This document shows, in pieces, positions 31,226 to 43,003 of a DNA stretch of 64,000 nt (the stretch's first letter is position 1; every line of letters starts with the position of its first letter). The position numbers and the translations under genes are program-made. The notes beneath the pieces are model-generated. The model was not told the origin of the DNA. It saw only the letters and a list, made by a program, of their open reading frames with translations, and searched no databases. The DNA comes from Taudactylus pleione (Eukaryota; Chordata; Amphibia; Anura; Myobatrachidae). The DNA is taken from positions 16,322,501 to 16,386,500 of the forward strand of contig JAUIMM010000115.1 in assembly GCA_031769625.1 (NCBI GenBank). Direction: 5' to 3'.

Positions 31226-33091
31226 CTGTGCCTTACATTCCCTGTCTTTTGTCTGTGCTACACTTAGAGACTCTTCTTCCTTCCAGCGATGCAATATCTT
31301 GACTAACGCATGCTGCACCCTTGTATGGCAATAGGCAGCATGCGGCCAGCTGTGTATTTTGAATGGGGGCACTTCTGTTGGCACCACCATCGCCTCTATT
31401 CAGTTCTGCTGTGGATTAGGAAACTGTCCCTGGTGGTCTATTAATAATTGTGATTGTGGTGGCAAACAAGCTCTAATGAGCCCCAGATGGTGCCCCCAGA
31501 TGGAACAAGATCCTGGAGGATGAGCATCTCCTGCTCTGCCCATAATACCCTCCCTGTCTGTAATATTTATGTAATACCACTGTGTATTTTGGGATTATAC
31601 CTTCACTAGTTGACTACTCTCCCTTCATCGGTGCACCACTGCTTAGAGGTGGCACACGTGTTAATATGTGGGCCCCTGCCATTGGTTTCCCTTCATGCAA
31701 CAGTCTGATACAGGCAATATAGTGTAAAGAGCATTGGAAGAATTATCACCAAATATTCATGAACAATTTTCTAAGAATTGAGACTAGAGAACCTCACTAT
31801 TTTCATGTATTTGTTTTTAGCAAGCAGTCTCATTTTCTTTCATGTAATGTATACCACACCTGTTGCTCCAATGATTGACAGTAGTGCATTGTTAGTTATC
31901 CATGTCTGACGTTACGGTTAGAAAGAGGAGAAAGTTGTCAGTACTGGAACACTGATTTCTTACTTGCTATTTAAATAGGAAGGATAGAAGTAAAGAGTGC
32001 AGTAAGACTAGCTGTAGCAACTGAATGTAGTGGTTGTGACATCCAGCTGACAGCTCTCTCCTTCCCATGCTGTCAAAAGTGGCAGTCCTGTGGTTCAGTA
32101 CAAGTAAGTGTAGGTGTCTAAACGGGGAAACCATTAAAGAGATTGGGATTAGGCAGGGGTTGTCCAATAATAATAATAATAATAATACACCTTTGGTAAA
32201 TATAACCACAATAAAATCTCTATTGGTAAATGTTGTTTACTGTAAATATTTTGCTAAAACTGTAGGAATACTTTATTTAAATCAGCTGCAGTTATATTTA
32301 AATTCTTTTATGGTATTGCACTTTTAATAGATGTGGGCATATGAGTGGTGTATGCAAATATTATTACATTGCAAAATATTAAAAAAAGAAATTGCATTTT
32401 AGTCATAATTCTCCTGCTGTGTTATTACTAACTTTCAATTAATTCTAGGTTCCTGCGGGGAAAATCCAAACTTGAATATTTGCAATAATTTATGTCCCCT
32501 ACAGTGAAATAAAATGACATAATGTAAAAATAAAATACATTTCATATAAAATAATATGTAAACTGAGTAAATTGAAACACTCCTCATCACTTGATTTATA
32601 TATAAAGCCCAACCGTGCTGCCTTGTGTGTCTGACAGTATATTATCAACACTATTTCAGCTCAAGCTTAGATTATAACTGTACTTTAATGCGCTGACTAC
32701 AGAAACTCTCAATCAACAAGACTTAACAATATTTTGAAATATTGTTAAGTCCCATTAGATTAGGAAAATGATTGACTGTAATAATCAGTTTTTGGCTTAA
32801 CTAATTAGTCCACTAAATGGTAATGAGGGGAGCAGCAAATGTACAATAGTGCTTAAACATCAGTTTTTATTTGCATGAGGGCACATTTTTGTACTATTAA
32901 AGGGTAGACAGCAAGGCAAAAATAATACATTTCCATCATTTAGTACATTCTTTCAGTATACGGTATTATACAATCAGAACATGTGCCTTCTTTATTAAAC
33001 ATCAATATTGTGGGTTGCCACTGTTTTGCAAACACAGAAATTGCCTCTTTAAAATGCAATGTAATCTCATTCCTGAGACTCAAGACATTAT
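31226..33091. other. No recognisable gene; small repeats only
   Basis: About 1.9 kb of AT-rich DNA. An (AAT)n tract lies near 32167-32187 and a perfect short hairpin (GACTTAACAATATTT / AAATATTGTTAAGTC) at 32719-32750. No frame has domain-like content. Confidence 0.45.
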
Positions 33092-33800
33092 GGGGCTGAT
33101 TCAGAATCGAATGTTGCCACGTCTGTGCATTTATCTTTTGCTAGTGTAGGGTGTGCGACTTTATGCTAATACCATTACAAGCCCTTCCCTGGTGTACATC
33201 TGTGGACTAAGATGCCCACTTTGTGCATCTTTAAACGCAAACATCAGTGGCAACATTGAAACTCACACAAGCCCTATGCTATAGGTGCAGAATCTGTGTC
33301 AGTGTATGGCCCCCAATGTGAGCCATTATGTGAGTTCACAATCAGTTCAACAATACGCCAGAGACATTCCCATAATGTGACCATAAGACAGACCATGTTT
33401 ATGCATCTGTTTAGCCATCGCCCACTCCCATGAACACCCAGCACATTTCCAATTTCTGATACTGTGCACAGTTGCACCACTGTGCACACACACCATGGGA
33501 GGCATGAGCTGTGAAACTTTTAGTGACTTAGGGGTCTATTTACTAAGCAGTGATAGGAGACAGAGTGAAAAGTTATAAGAAAGTGATAAGGTGCCAGCCA
33601 ATCAGCTCCCAACTGTCATCTCACAGGCTGTGTTTGAAAAATGACAGTTGGGAGCTGATTGGCTAGCACCTTATCACTTTCTTATCACTTTTCACTCTGT
33701 CTCCTAACACTGCTTAGTAAATAGACCCCTTAGATGCCTATGCAGTTAAACATTGACCATTTGTGTGAATATCGGCATTGCATGGGTCTGAATCAGGCCC
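33092..33800. mobile_element. Harbinger-like MITE (GGGGCTGATTCAGAATCG end) with a nested MITE
   Basis: It begins GGGGCTGATTCAGAATCG and ends GGGTCTGAATCAGGCCC. The inner ends differ from the GGGCCTCATTCAGA family but the outer 15 bp are related. A second, incomplete copy of the left part is at 46113-46235. It is interrupted by the MITE at 33531-33729. The TSD is ambiguous (TAT or TTA against TAA). Confidence 0.65.
33531..33729. mobile_element. 199-bp Harbinger-like MITE, TSD TTA
   Basis: Near-perfect palindrome from GGGGTCTATTTACTAAGCAG to CTGCTTAGTAAATAGACCCC, flanked by TTA on both sides (33528-33530, 33730-33732). The 3-bp TSD fits PIF/Harbinger. It inserted into the MITE at 33092-33800. 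Confidence 0.9.
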
Positions 33801-34444
33801 TAATGCTTCCAAACATGTAAACCACACTGCATGCAGTCAGTGTAAGCTCCAAGGGTCTGATTCAGATTTGGAAATTGAGTAAGATATATCAAGTAACTGT
33901 GCATCTTGATAAAAAAACATGCTATACTGCAGATTGGGCAGATTTAAAATGTGCAGAGAGATTTAGTATTTGTGGGCTACATGCAAAAGCAACCAGTATT
34001 TACCTAACATGCAAAGTATGTATTTGTACCCCTTGCATTGCAGAGGATCCCCGTGGCTGCGCTGTGACTGCCTCTATGGTTTACTATAAGTACATTGAGT
34101 TTCACAATACAGTTACCATAGCGCTGATACTTTCGCTCACTATATTACAATGTATCAGAAGGATACTTTCCAGGTACAAATATCTCCTTAGTGGTTCAAT
34201 GTTTCACTGGTAGACATTACTCCACTTTTGGTTATAATTATGTCATAACTAATGTTATAACCGTAGTCTTTTTTTTTATTCCCCAATTCTACTAGCCTCT
34301 CTTTAAGGTATAACCTTATCCTTATCTGCCTCAGATCCTATAGCTGGAACAAAGTTCAATAATCATACGGCAATAACTATTCACAAATGGCAGCCTATAT
34401 CCTAAGACATCTCTTCTTCATCTTACACCAGTTATGAGCACACA
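33801..34444. other. No recognisable gene
   Basis: A 112-residue frame at 33875-34213 has no recognisable domain, no splice context and no second copy in the window, so I do not call it a gene. Confidence 0.4.
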
Positions 34445-34960
34445 GGGCCTCATTCAGAGGCGGTCGGAGGATGCAAGCGGTCGCTCAGAAACTGGGCGGC
34501 CACTTGCATCCTGACCGCCCGCCTCTGTTGCGGTCGTTAGGCTGTGGGTTAACACCCACAGCTCTAACGACCGCTCGGATGATGGTCGCGATGGTCAGAG
34601 ACCATCGTGACCATCGGGGCTTATGACGAGACCCTAGGGTAGGGTCTCACTTGTCGTAAGCCCCGGAGAGCTTCTGGCTCTGTCAGAGCCGGAAGCTCTC
34701 CACTAACATCACTAGTGATGTCAGTGGGGCCTCCCCCAAACGGTAGGCGTTCCCATGGGAACGCCTCCATTTGGGTTGCCCCCCCCCGATCCGCCTTCCA
34801 AACGGGGCGAGCTGTCAATCAACATCGACAGCTCGTCCCCTTTGGAAAGAGGCTCACGCATGCACACGAGGGAGCCGGCTCCCTCATGCGCATGCGCACT
34901 GGCAAAACAGCGAGGCGGCCGTGCGGTCGTAGACTGTACGGCCGCCTCTGAATAAGGTCC
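34445..34960. mobile_element. Harbinger-type MITE (GGGCCTCATTCAGA ends)
   Basis: It runs from GGGCCTCATTCAGAGGCGG to CCGCCTCTGAATAAGGTCC and shares interior blocks with 26492-26982 and 48016-48432 (GTGATGTCAGTGGGGCC, AACGCCTCCATTTGGG-type, GACAGCTCGTCCCCTTT). Flanking trinucleotides are ACA and TCA, so the TSD is imperfect. Confidence 0.8.
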
Positions 34961-36231
34961 TCAGTCTCCAAATGGAAGTTATTACAGTTCTAAGGGGTCC
35001 TTGGTAGCCCACAATTATGATATGTAGGGAGCTGGCTTTCTCTGATTCCCTCTGTGTAATAAGCATATATGCTAACTTCCAAGGACACTATAGTGTTAAC
35101 ACGGCCAGGCTGTTATTGAAATATGAGCCATCCTACTGCCTCTTTCCATCCCCCTGTTACTGCTCAATCCACCTCAGACATCCAGTCAGCGACCGCTCCC
35201 CCTGAGGTGTCCGTCAATCATTGCTCCACCTCATCACTCAGGAGACCAGTGTATTCCGTCATCACTGCTGGGCCTGGATACCTCTGCCTCTTTACCGCAA
35301 TGACCGGCTCCACACCAGTCCCTGTAAGCACTACCCATCAGCACTACTTGGATTACCCACACAGGTAGCACTATCACAAGTCACTCTGCCGCCACTGTTA
35401 TAGCTCGTTTGCAGCTCTGGTAACTTGGCTCATCCTCTCAGGAGGGGGAACACCAGTCTGACCATTGTGACAGTGGGGCTGCTATTTATACTCTTCTCTC
35501 AACAGCCTCACAACACCCCCCTTTCTCCCACTGGTACTGACCTCGAGCCCCTACTTTCCAGAACCTTCCACTATAATAATAACACCCAATATCCCAATAA
35601 ATCTTGATTTATACCATGCATATATTATTCCCTGGATAAATTTACATCATAGGTTCCACATATTCTGCATATACATTTAACATTATCTTCTAACCTCTAT
35701 ACTTATACTTTCCCTATACCTTCCTACCACTAAAGTTTCTACTAATTATTATACTTAGTACTGAGGAGTTATTATAGTCAATCCTATAGATTGGTAAAAT
35801 ATATAATGTCATTCATTTATGATTAGACCCTAAGACAGTCCTCTCATACCTGGCTACACCAGTGATCAGCTTGTGGTTTATTTAGACTACAAAGCTGATC
35901 ACAGGGGCAGGCTCCTGGCTCTGCTCTTCCTGTCAGAGCAGAGCAGGAGTCGGGGGGCCGGGGGGAAAGCCCTGATAATGCCATCTGAAGATGGCGTTAT
36001 TATCATAGGCTTTCCCACTTATTTTTTTACAATTAATTTTTTGTAAATTTCAGGTAGATCACATTTCCAATTGCAAGTATGGAAAATGCGACCTGCTTAC
36101 TAAAAATATGCGAATTAAAGGGCATAGAGTAGTTTTTCATAAAAACTGCTTTAATTTCCCTTTAATTTATGTGATACTAAAATAATGTGAAAAGGGTGTG
36201 AAAACACTCTTTCTAATTTTTTTTAGTAAAA
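34961..36231. other. No recognisable gene; CT-rich then AT-rich
   Basis: 35100-35560 is CT-rich without clear periodicity. 35860-36010 contains AGCTTGTGGTTTATTTAGAC followed by a partial complement, perhaps an old MITE. No domain-like frame. Confidence 0.4.
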
Positions 36232-36774
36232 ATAATATTGATAAATAGGGTCCTAAGTGTGACTCAGCTGCAGGCACCTTCTGGCATTTGATATGGGAGT
36301 GTTTCGGGGGGCAATCCTTTTGGGTTAAAGTGATTTGGGTGCTCTCTATCACGGGTGTTCCCCCTTCTTTCTCCGCTTGGGGACTATTGAGGTAGATGCT
36401 CTCGATAAGAATAGTCTGTAATACGCTATTCATTTGTGTACCTTTGCCAAGGTATTCCTGACCCGGTTATAGATGGCCCCCAGGGGTCCTGATTTTCAAG
36501 TCTGGATATCTTTAGTTAATATCACAGTACAGCATGAAAGATATATGTATTTTACCCATCAAGCTGGATCTAAATTTTATCTTATTTGGTCCAGGTGGCT
36601 GTCTTCTAAAATATACTTTTTTCCCATCATTCTGATTGAAGTAATCTCTCTGTATGTATTGTTACTGCTCCATAATGATATTCCCAATGCTGAGTTTATA
36701 TTAGCCTATGCTTCCGCAGTCCCCACTGCCTATAATGGCTGAGACCTTTCTCCATTTGAACTGTGCACTATGGG
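36232..36774 (+). pseudogene. L1/Tx1-type LINE, ORF2 C-terminal fragment (plus)
   Basis: The plus strand near 36245-36330 encodes CDSAAGTFWHLIWECFGGQS, then FWVKVIWVLS, the C-terminal cysteine/histidine region of L1-like ORF2. Further downstream are LVNITVQHERYMYFTHQAGS and FYLIWSRWLSSK, which fit the usual ORF2 tail. Stops interrupt the frame. The tail is cut by the hAT insertion at 36775. Confidence 0.68.
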
Positions 36775-37001
36775 CAGGGCTGGTACCAGTAATTGTGGGG
36801 CCCGGGACTGACAAAATAGTCCCTCTTCACCCGCTACCGCTAAGTCTCATGAGTCATGACTTAACTCATCACCTTGATCGCTGCTCCTCACGTGGCTCCT
36901 CTGACCTCTTCCTTCCAGCGGCGTGGCATCGTGACATTATGAAGTCACGCGCACCGGCTCCAAAGGAAAAAAAGATAATTGGGGGCGTTCTAACATATAT
37001 A

Positions 37002-37046
<45 letters not shown>

Positions 37047-37615
37047 CACACACAAACACATACAGTATATATAGTATATAGCAAACATGTAAATATTATA
37101 TATAAAAGCACATATATACACATTAATACATACATACACACTGACACATATACAATATACACACACTAACACATAAACAGTATACACCCACTAACATATA
37201 TACACATATATACACACACTAACACATACATACATATATACACATTAACATACATACGCATACAGTATGTACACACTAACACATACAGATACATACACAC
37301 TAACACATACAGACACATACAAACACATGCTAAAACACATACATACTTATTACTTACACTTTTGGGCAAAAGCAGGTTGCTGATGGGGGTGGGAACCTCG
37401 CATCATTAGGCCCTGCCCCCTCTGCAATGATGCAATTCGCGCTTGTACGTGGGCGGGGCTTGCTGCATTGGCTCCATCCCCATTGCGAACCGAAATGCGG
37501 AGGGCAAGTGGTTCATGGGCCGGTGTAGTGCAGGCTGTGCAGCGTTGGTGGGAATGGGTGCGAGTCCCATCCCGTTCAGCCAGTGTCTGGCAGTCGCCCC
37601 CTGATGGCGGCCCTG
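36775..37615. mobile_element. Non-autonomous hAT-type element, 841 bp, perfect TSD
   Basis: It starts CAGGGCTGGTACCAG and ends GGCGGCCCTG. Octamers ACTATGGG flank it (36767-36774 and 37616-37623). The interior has a TA/CA-rich microsatellite (about 36990-37345) and a GC-rich right part. No coding region. Confidence 0.84.
36990..37345. repeat. TA and ACACA-rich microsatellite
   Basis: (TA)n of about 40 bp followed by degenerate ACACACTAACACATA units. Overlapping frames on both strands consist of Y, I and C residues from the repeat. Confidence 0.9.
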
Positions 37616-37623
37616 ACTATGGG

Positions 37624-38064
37624 GGTGATTCAGCTGCGGACGGAATTGCAAAGCAGCACGCTGCACGTCCTTGCTAATATGCAAATGCAGCAGGAGGTGT
37701 ATGACACTCCCTGCTGCATTTGTGATCCCTGCACTGGGACTGAGGTCGCAGGTCGGGATCACCATCACGACCTTTGGTCGAGATGGTGGATGGCGCCAGG
37801 ACACCAGCCTGCTGAGTAAGGCCGTGAAACCCTGCTGTGAGAACAGCGCACTCCGGGTCACGATGACCTGGAGTGCGCTGCTAGCCGGCCGATTGTTCTG
37901 GCCTCAGTGGCGCTTGGAGATGACGTCATCACCAAGCGACCACTTTCACTCCGGAAAAGCCAGGTCTATGTATACCCGACTCCGGTGTGAGCGGCGCTGA
38001 CTCGGGAATATCCGGTGTGAGTCGGCGCCGGCAAAATTCCGGGTCTGATCCGGATAGGAACTTT
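37624..38064. other. Short-palindrome DNA flanking the Harbinger element
   Basis: It contains small inverted repeats (for example AATGCAGCAGGAGG... and CCTGCTGCATTTG). Its right end AAATTCCGGGTCTGATCCGG is mirrored on the other side of the Harbinger element at about 45335-45356 (complement AAATTCCGGGTCTGACCCGG), so Harbinger landed near the centre of an older palindromic element. Confidence 0.45.
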
Positions 38065-38735
38065 GGCCCTCATTCAGACCCGGACGCAAGTGGCCGTTCG
38101 TACGTTCGGCGTACGTACAGACATATGTTAATTCAAGCACTCGCTCGTAATTTCGAACGCATCTAAACATCCTCCCCAAACTCTACCAACCCCTCCTCTA
38201 ACTAACGAGCGTGGTAAATAGCGAGCGTACATCCCCAATGTGGCTTGCAGGGAACGCACGTACAAACCGGAAGTGGGCCTGTCAGATTCCGATTACCTGC
38301 TCCTTTATTCTGCCTACCTCCCTCAATCGTATCATGCCAATCAATATATCAATTATCTTAATTGCTTGTTTGTTTGTTTTTTGGCAATGCAATAAACTTT
38401 ACTCTTTTCCGTGTTTGTGTTTACCCGCAGAATACGTACGGCTTAAACATTCGCTTTTATTTGTCAAAATACATGTTTGAGACAATTAAACATTTGTTTT
38501 CTTTGTTTTTAACCACGCATATTTTACTGGGTTCATTTCTTTATTTAAATTTGCTTACGCATGTCACTGCATCAAGCCTATCATAACTCGCAAAAGATTT
38601 GTGGCCCTGTCGAACACATGACTCATACACTAACCAATAGAATTGGTCCTGTTAATTACCCAAATACATTAGCCAATCAATTTTTTTTTCGGGTCTTTAT
38701 TAAAATTGATTTTTATAAAATACACCATTGCCATC

Positions 38736-39971
38736 ATGAGAGCCTCAGCATTCACCAGGCGTGAGCTGATGGTGTTAACCGAGGTCTTGGACAGGCGGAT
38801 CACCAGCCAGCCTACCCCCATCACCAATAGGGAAAAGCGTTCCGCATATGCGGAGGTACATGGCCGCCTGCGTTCCTTTGGCTCACGCCGCCAGATCGGC
38901 CAGCTGGAGCGCAGGTGGTCCGACCTGCAACGGCGGACGCCCCGCTTGCTGGCATGCTTTCACATGCAGATCGCGGAAAGTAAGTTTTTGTGACTGTGGT
39001 TTTCCTGTTTTTCTTTGTGGCCCTATCTGCATGTGCATGTTTTCATGTATGTCCTATTTATTCTTTGTACTCATATCTGCATGGGCATGTTTTCATGTAT
39101 GTCCTATTTATTCTTTGTACTCATATCTGCATGGGCATGTTTACATATTTGTGTTGTCAAAAATTAGCGTTTAACTAGGTCAGGGTCGAAAATAACCACA
39201 ATTTGTTTCCCATCTTTTAGGGGCAGAGCGAAGACTACAGAGTCATCGCCGTCAAAGACGGCGCTCTCGACCCCTCTCCCCAACCCCCAGCCAAACCTCC
39301 ACACCCCAAAATTCCATTATTTCCCCCTCCTCCCCAGCCTGCACAGACCCTGTGGAAAATGTGTCGGGGCTCCTTCCCCTCCATCCCAATTCCCCCTCCC
39401 CTCCAACCACCCCTCTCGTAACTACCCCCTCCCCTGAATCCCAAATCACCCCTCCCACTTCGTTGGGGAATGTTGCCACCTCCGAGGAGGACGAGGGAGT
39501 TGCTTCTGGACCGGGCGTGATATTGAACGGTATGTTTGCATTTTTTTTATTTTTTTTTTATAAAAATGTTTGTATGTAATCCTGGGTCTGTGCCTTTTAC
39601 TTTTTTGGGTTTGTCAGAATTTGGTGTAGATTTCTGTTTTTCTTTACCTTTTACTGCTGATTTCCCCATACACATATCCCACCTGTCAGAATCTGATGTT
39701 TTATGGTGCAATTTTTGGGGTGCATTTTTGGGTCCTTGGATTTTTTGGGTTAAATGTGCTTTTGGTCACAATCTTGTCATTTTTGGATAGCTTTGTTTGG
39801 CTTGTTTTTTCATGGGGTTTCATTAATTATGTATTAAGCCCCACACTTTTCTAACCCACAGAGGAACAGAGGCGTTTGGCGGACTTAGCCGGATGCGTAG
39901 AAAGGATGCGGGGCTACGTCATCGGGCTGCTGGTGGTCCTTGACCATATGTCTGTCATCCTGCGTCCCTAA
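38736..39971 (+). CDS. Harbinger-encoded Myb-like protein, extra upstream gene, intact, three exons
   Basis: Exons 38736-38979, 39221-39529 and 39862-39971 join in frame (GT-AG at all borders; donors GTAAGT and GTATGT) to 220 residues with a TAA stop. Residues 1-82 form a Myb/SANT or trihelix-like domain: FTRRELMVLTEVLDRR, then KRSAYAEVHGRLRS, then QLERRWSDLQRRTPRLL with the conserved W. Residues about 83-185 are basic (RRLQSHRRQRRRSR) and then rich in S, P and T. The C-terminus EEQRRLADLAGCVERMRGYV looks helical and may dimerise. The same first exon, with identical length, is in the second element at 63358-63601. The role is inferred as TIR or transposase-partner DNA binding. I chose the ATG at 38736 because the homologue starts there. 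Confidence 0.8.
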
Positions 39972-40796
39972 TTTTTTTTTTTTTTCGAAAATTGTTGTAT
40001 TCATTAAAATTTTAAACTTAACGTTCTGTCTCATTCCTTGTCTCCAAATCTTAGATTGTTTACACTGACATAAGTAGACTCTTCCAGCAAGTATTTGCAA
40101 TTAATGTCACTAAGATTGTGTGTTGTATTTTTTAGGGAAACAGGCACATGAAACACCTACCAGTAACAATCTGCTTGGCCTTTTTTTGTGTGTGACAATT
40201 TATATATTACTACATTTTACATGTTCCAATTTGGGGGGCAACCTGCTTAGGCCGAGATTACAAAGCCTACTGATTGTACAGAATTCCTTTGGGTGTTGGT
40301 TTTGACCCAGAAAGCATCTTTAAATTTAGATCAAATTGCGTCATTACAGGATTAACCCTTATAAATTTTAACGTGGGTGAACCTGGTTACACTTGCTTGT
40401 AATGGGCAATAAAATTTCCAAAATTACACTCTCAAAACATTTATTCACAACATAACCAAAAAAACAAAGTGTTGACTCACAAACAATACACACAGTAAAT
40501 CCCAAAAATACAACCCATCAAACACCATATGAAAAAAGAAATGAAAAATCAAGAACTGGTTGACGAAGGAGCATGCCAACATGATTCCAACAAATGTTGC
40601 GTTGCAATATGGGTTCCAGAATATATATCCAATGTGTCCCCATGAAGGTTTTTTCTGGGTAGCAGGAAGTAGTCATCGTTTGAGTCCCAAAGATTATGAA
40701 ATCAAACAGAAGATGGGAAACAAAAAAACAAATTAATTAGATGTTCTCCAAAAATCCTTACCACATTGTGTCTAAACACTTTTGTGTTGCCAATAA
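39972..40796. other. Non-coding spacer between convergent Harbinger genes
   Basis: AT-rich DNA that includes the presumed 3' untranslated regions of the left gene (plus) and the transposase (minus). AATAAA appears near 40409 on the plus strand. Confidence 0.5.
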
Positions 40797-42005
40797 TTAC
40801 CTAAAATATCTGGCCACCACATCATCGCGTATGGGCCCCCCACATACTGACCTCCAACCAACCTCGGGGGGGCCATCCTCAGGCAAGGCATCCTCTGGCT
40901 GCATTGGGACACCACTCCTTATGGCGATGTGAAATATCCCACACAGGACCACAATTTACGAAACCATATCCGGCAAATACATGAGCTCGCCACCAGAGCG
41001 GTGGAGGCATCTGAATCGGCCTTTTAAAAGGCCGATACAGCGCTCCACCACTTGCCTGGTGGCTGTAAATGCGGCATTAAAATTACTTTGTGGCCCTGGT
41101 GTGGGAGCCAAATAAGGAGTGAGCAGCCAGGGCGTGCAAGGGTAGCCACTGTCTCCTGTGAAAAAGAAGTGACAACATCAGGATCACTGTGTATCAAGCT
41201 TAACATTGTTATGTACTAAAGGTCTCCACTTACCCAGAAGCCACGCATCACCAGCTTGTAGGTTGTTTCATTTGTGCCATTTCCCTGATTGCCAGATGAC
41301 GAATGAGTCATGTGCACTTCCGGGTAATTTTGCATTCAGGGACAGGATCTGGAGGGAGGCATCACATACCACCATTACATTCAGGGAGTGATAGTGTTTC
41401 CGGTTGCGAAATATGGCCTCCAGCCATGCTGGAGGCTGAAGTGGTATGTGAGTACCATCCACAACCCCTATGATGTGTGGGAAGCCAGCTATTTGGTAAA
41501 AATTGGCCTTGGCCACACTAAGGGCACCCATATCCAAAGGCATTTTAATAAAATGATGGAGGTGCTTGAAAAGGGCCTCCATCACTGCCCTCAGGATCTG
41601 GGAAAAGGAGGATTGTGAGATTCCCGCCACTATTCCCACCGTTGTTTGAAACGATCCTGAGCCACAGAAATGTAACACCGCCAGAAATTGCGTAAGCGGT
41701 GGTATTGCTGTTGGACTGTCAATTTGCCGCTCAAGATCACTCTCTATTAATGAGAGAGTGTCTATGATGATTTGGGGCGGAAGACGGTAGCGTCTTAACA
41801 CCTCATCATCGGGCATTCCAAAAAGGGTGACACGTGTTCGATATATCTGGGGCCTTGCACGCCTACGATGCCTACGCCTGGGACGAGATTGAGGTTGGTC
41901 GGATTCCGGGAGCATGGCCAGAACAATCCGACCAAGATCAACCTGAAATTGCAAGAATTGAATGTAAGGTTTTTTGCCCAAAAATAGCTTGACGATACAA
42001 TCCAA
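40797..42005 (-). pseudogene. HARBI1-like: HARBI1-like PIF/Harbinger DDE transposase, two in-frame stops
   Basis: Exon 1 (42005-41234) carries the DDE_4 nuclease fold: GVVDGTHIPL with the first D at about residue 183, and VVCDASLQIL with the second D at about 215, then LPGSAHDS. Exon 2 (41155-40797) begins GDSGYPC and has the third acid in RQVVERCIGLLKGRF. A donor GTAAGT and acceptor CACAG join the exons to LLGDSGYP. Two stops break it: TGA at 41268-41270 just before the exon end, consistent with CGA to TGA change, and TAA at 40956-40958 inside exon 2 (DMVS-stop-IVVLCG). Frame is otherwise kept, so inactivation is recent. All three catalytic acids are still present. Confidence 0.88.
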
Positions 42006-42239
42006 TGATGCTTACATGCCGGGATATTGTCATGATTTTACCAACCTATAAATAATAACAAATAAACAATGCAACAATTTAGGGTGGGCATTTAGTATTC
42101 TAAAATGGGTGCAAGACAAAACAGAAAAGGGGAGAAACACACATTTGGGCAAAGAGCAAAACGACAGTGCGCAGACTACCTCAATTTGGGCCCAAATGTT
42201 TAGAAAAATTGCTAAAGGGAAAACTCAACCAATTTCACG

Positions 42240-42415
42240 GTACAAAATAAGCAGCTAAAAATGCGCTAATTAATTTTAGCAAATACAAGGCAACACATAA
42301 GCAGCTAAAATTGCGCTAATTAATTCGCAAATACAAGGCAACAAATACGCAGATAAAAATGCGCTAATTAATTCGCAAATACAAGGCAACAAATACGCAG
42401 ATAAAAATGAAGAAA
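42240..42415. repeat. 48-bp tandem repeat upstream of the transposase gene
   Basis: AATACGCAGATAAAAATGCG followed by CTAATTAATTCGCAAATACA repeats three to four times at 48 bp. It lies in the 5' flank of the minus-strand transposase, between it and the divergent Myb/SANT gene. Confidence 0.8.
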
Positions 42416-43003
42416 TTCGTTCATACATTTCGGAAAAACAAAAGCAAAGTGTAAAGTCAAACAAAGTTACGTTAGAAAAAACATGACCATTTAATAAACA
42501 AGGGAAAATATAAACTTACCAATAGAGGATATATAAGTCACCGGATAAAAAGGTCGTTGGGGCAGAGCCAAAAGAAACCTAACAAAGGAGATTTGAAAAG
42601 AAATTAACGAGCCAAACTTCACAAAAAGAAGGAGACACAAAGTGAACAAAAGTAAGACGGGCAAAAATTTACCAAAAAAAACCACGACAAAGAAAACAAC
42701 CACAGCAAAAATCTGAATGGAAAATGAAACTCCAACAAGACAAACCAAAAACCACTCCAAACAACGCCAAATCCAAATCCCGCCAACAATCCACTCCGAC
42801 CAACGTAACCTCCAACAACCAACAACCGCCACCTCGACTCGAGATGCCCCAAGCCATAAATAGTGTTTATTTTCCCGCACAAATTAAGGAGGGATCATAG
42901 GAATGCACAATGAATGATGCGGACGAAAAATAAAGGCGCATGTATAAATACGTCACGACCCCCCAAAAAAAATTCTGGTGTATTTCTTGTTGGAAGATAA
43001 GAA
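42416..43003. promoter_or_regulatory. Divergent intergenic region between Harbinger transposase and Myb/SANT gene
   Basis: The transposase runs left and the Myb/SANT gene runs right from this 0.6-kb region, the usual divergent Harbinger arrangement. A 129-residue minus frame (42880-42491) has a strange hydrophobic composition and is treated as non-coding. Confidence 0.4.

Noticed and set aside
33875..34213. 112-codon frame with several cysteines
   Set aside because: No recognisable domain, no homologue in the window and no codon or splice evidence.
42491..42880. 129-codon minus-strand frame in the Harbinger intergenic region
   Set aside because: Composition is unusual (W, F, V rich), and it lies in the presumed 5' flank of the transposase; it has no domain and an alternative overlapping frame is equally open.
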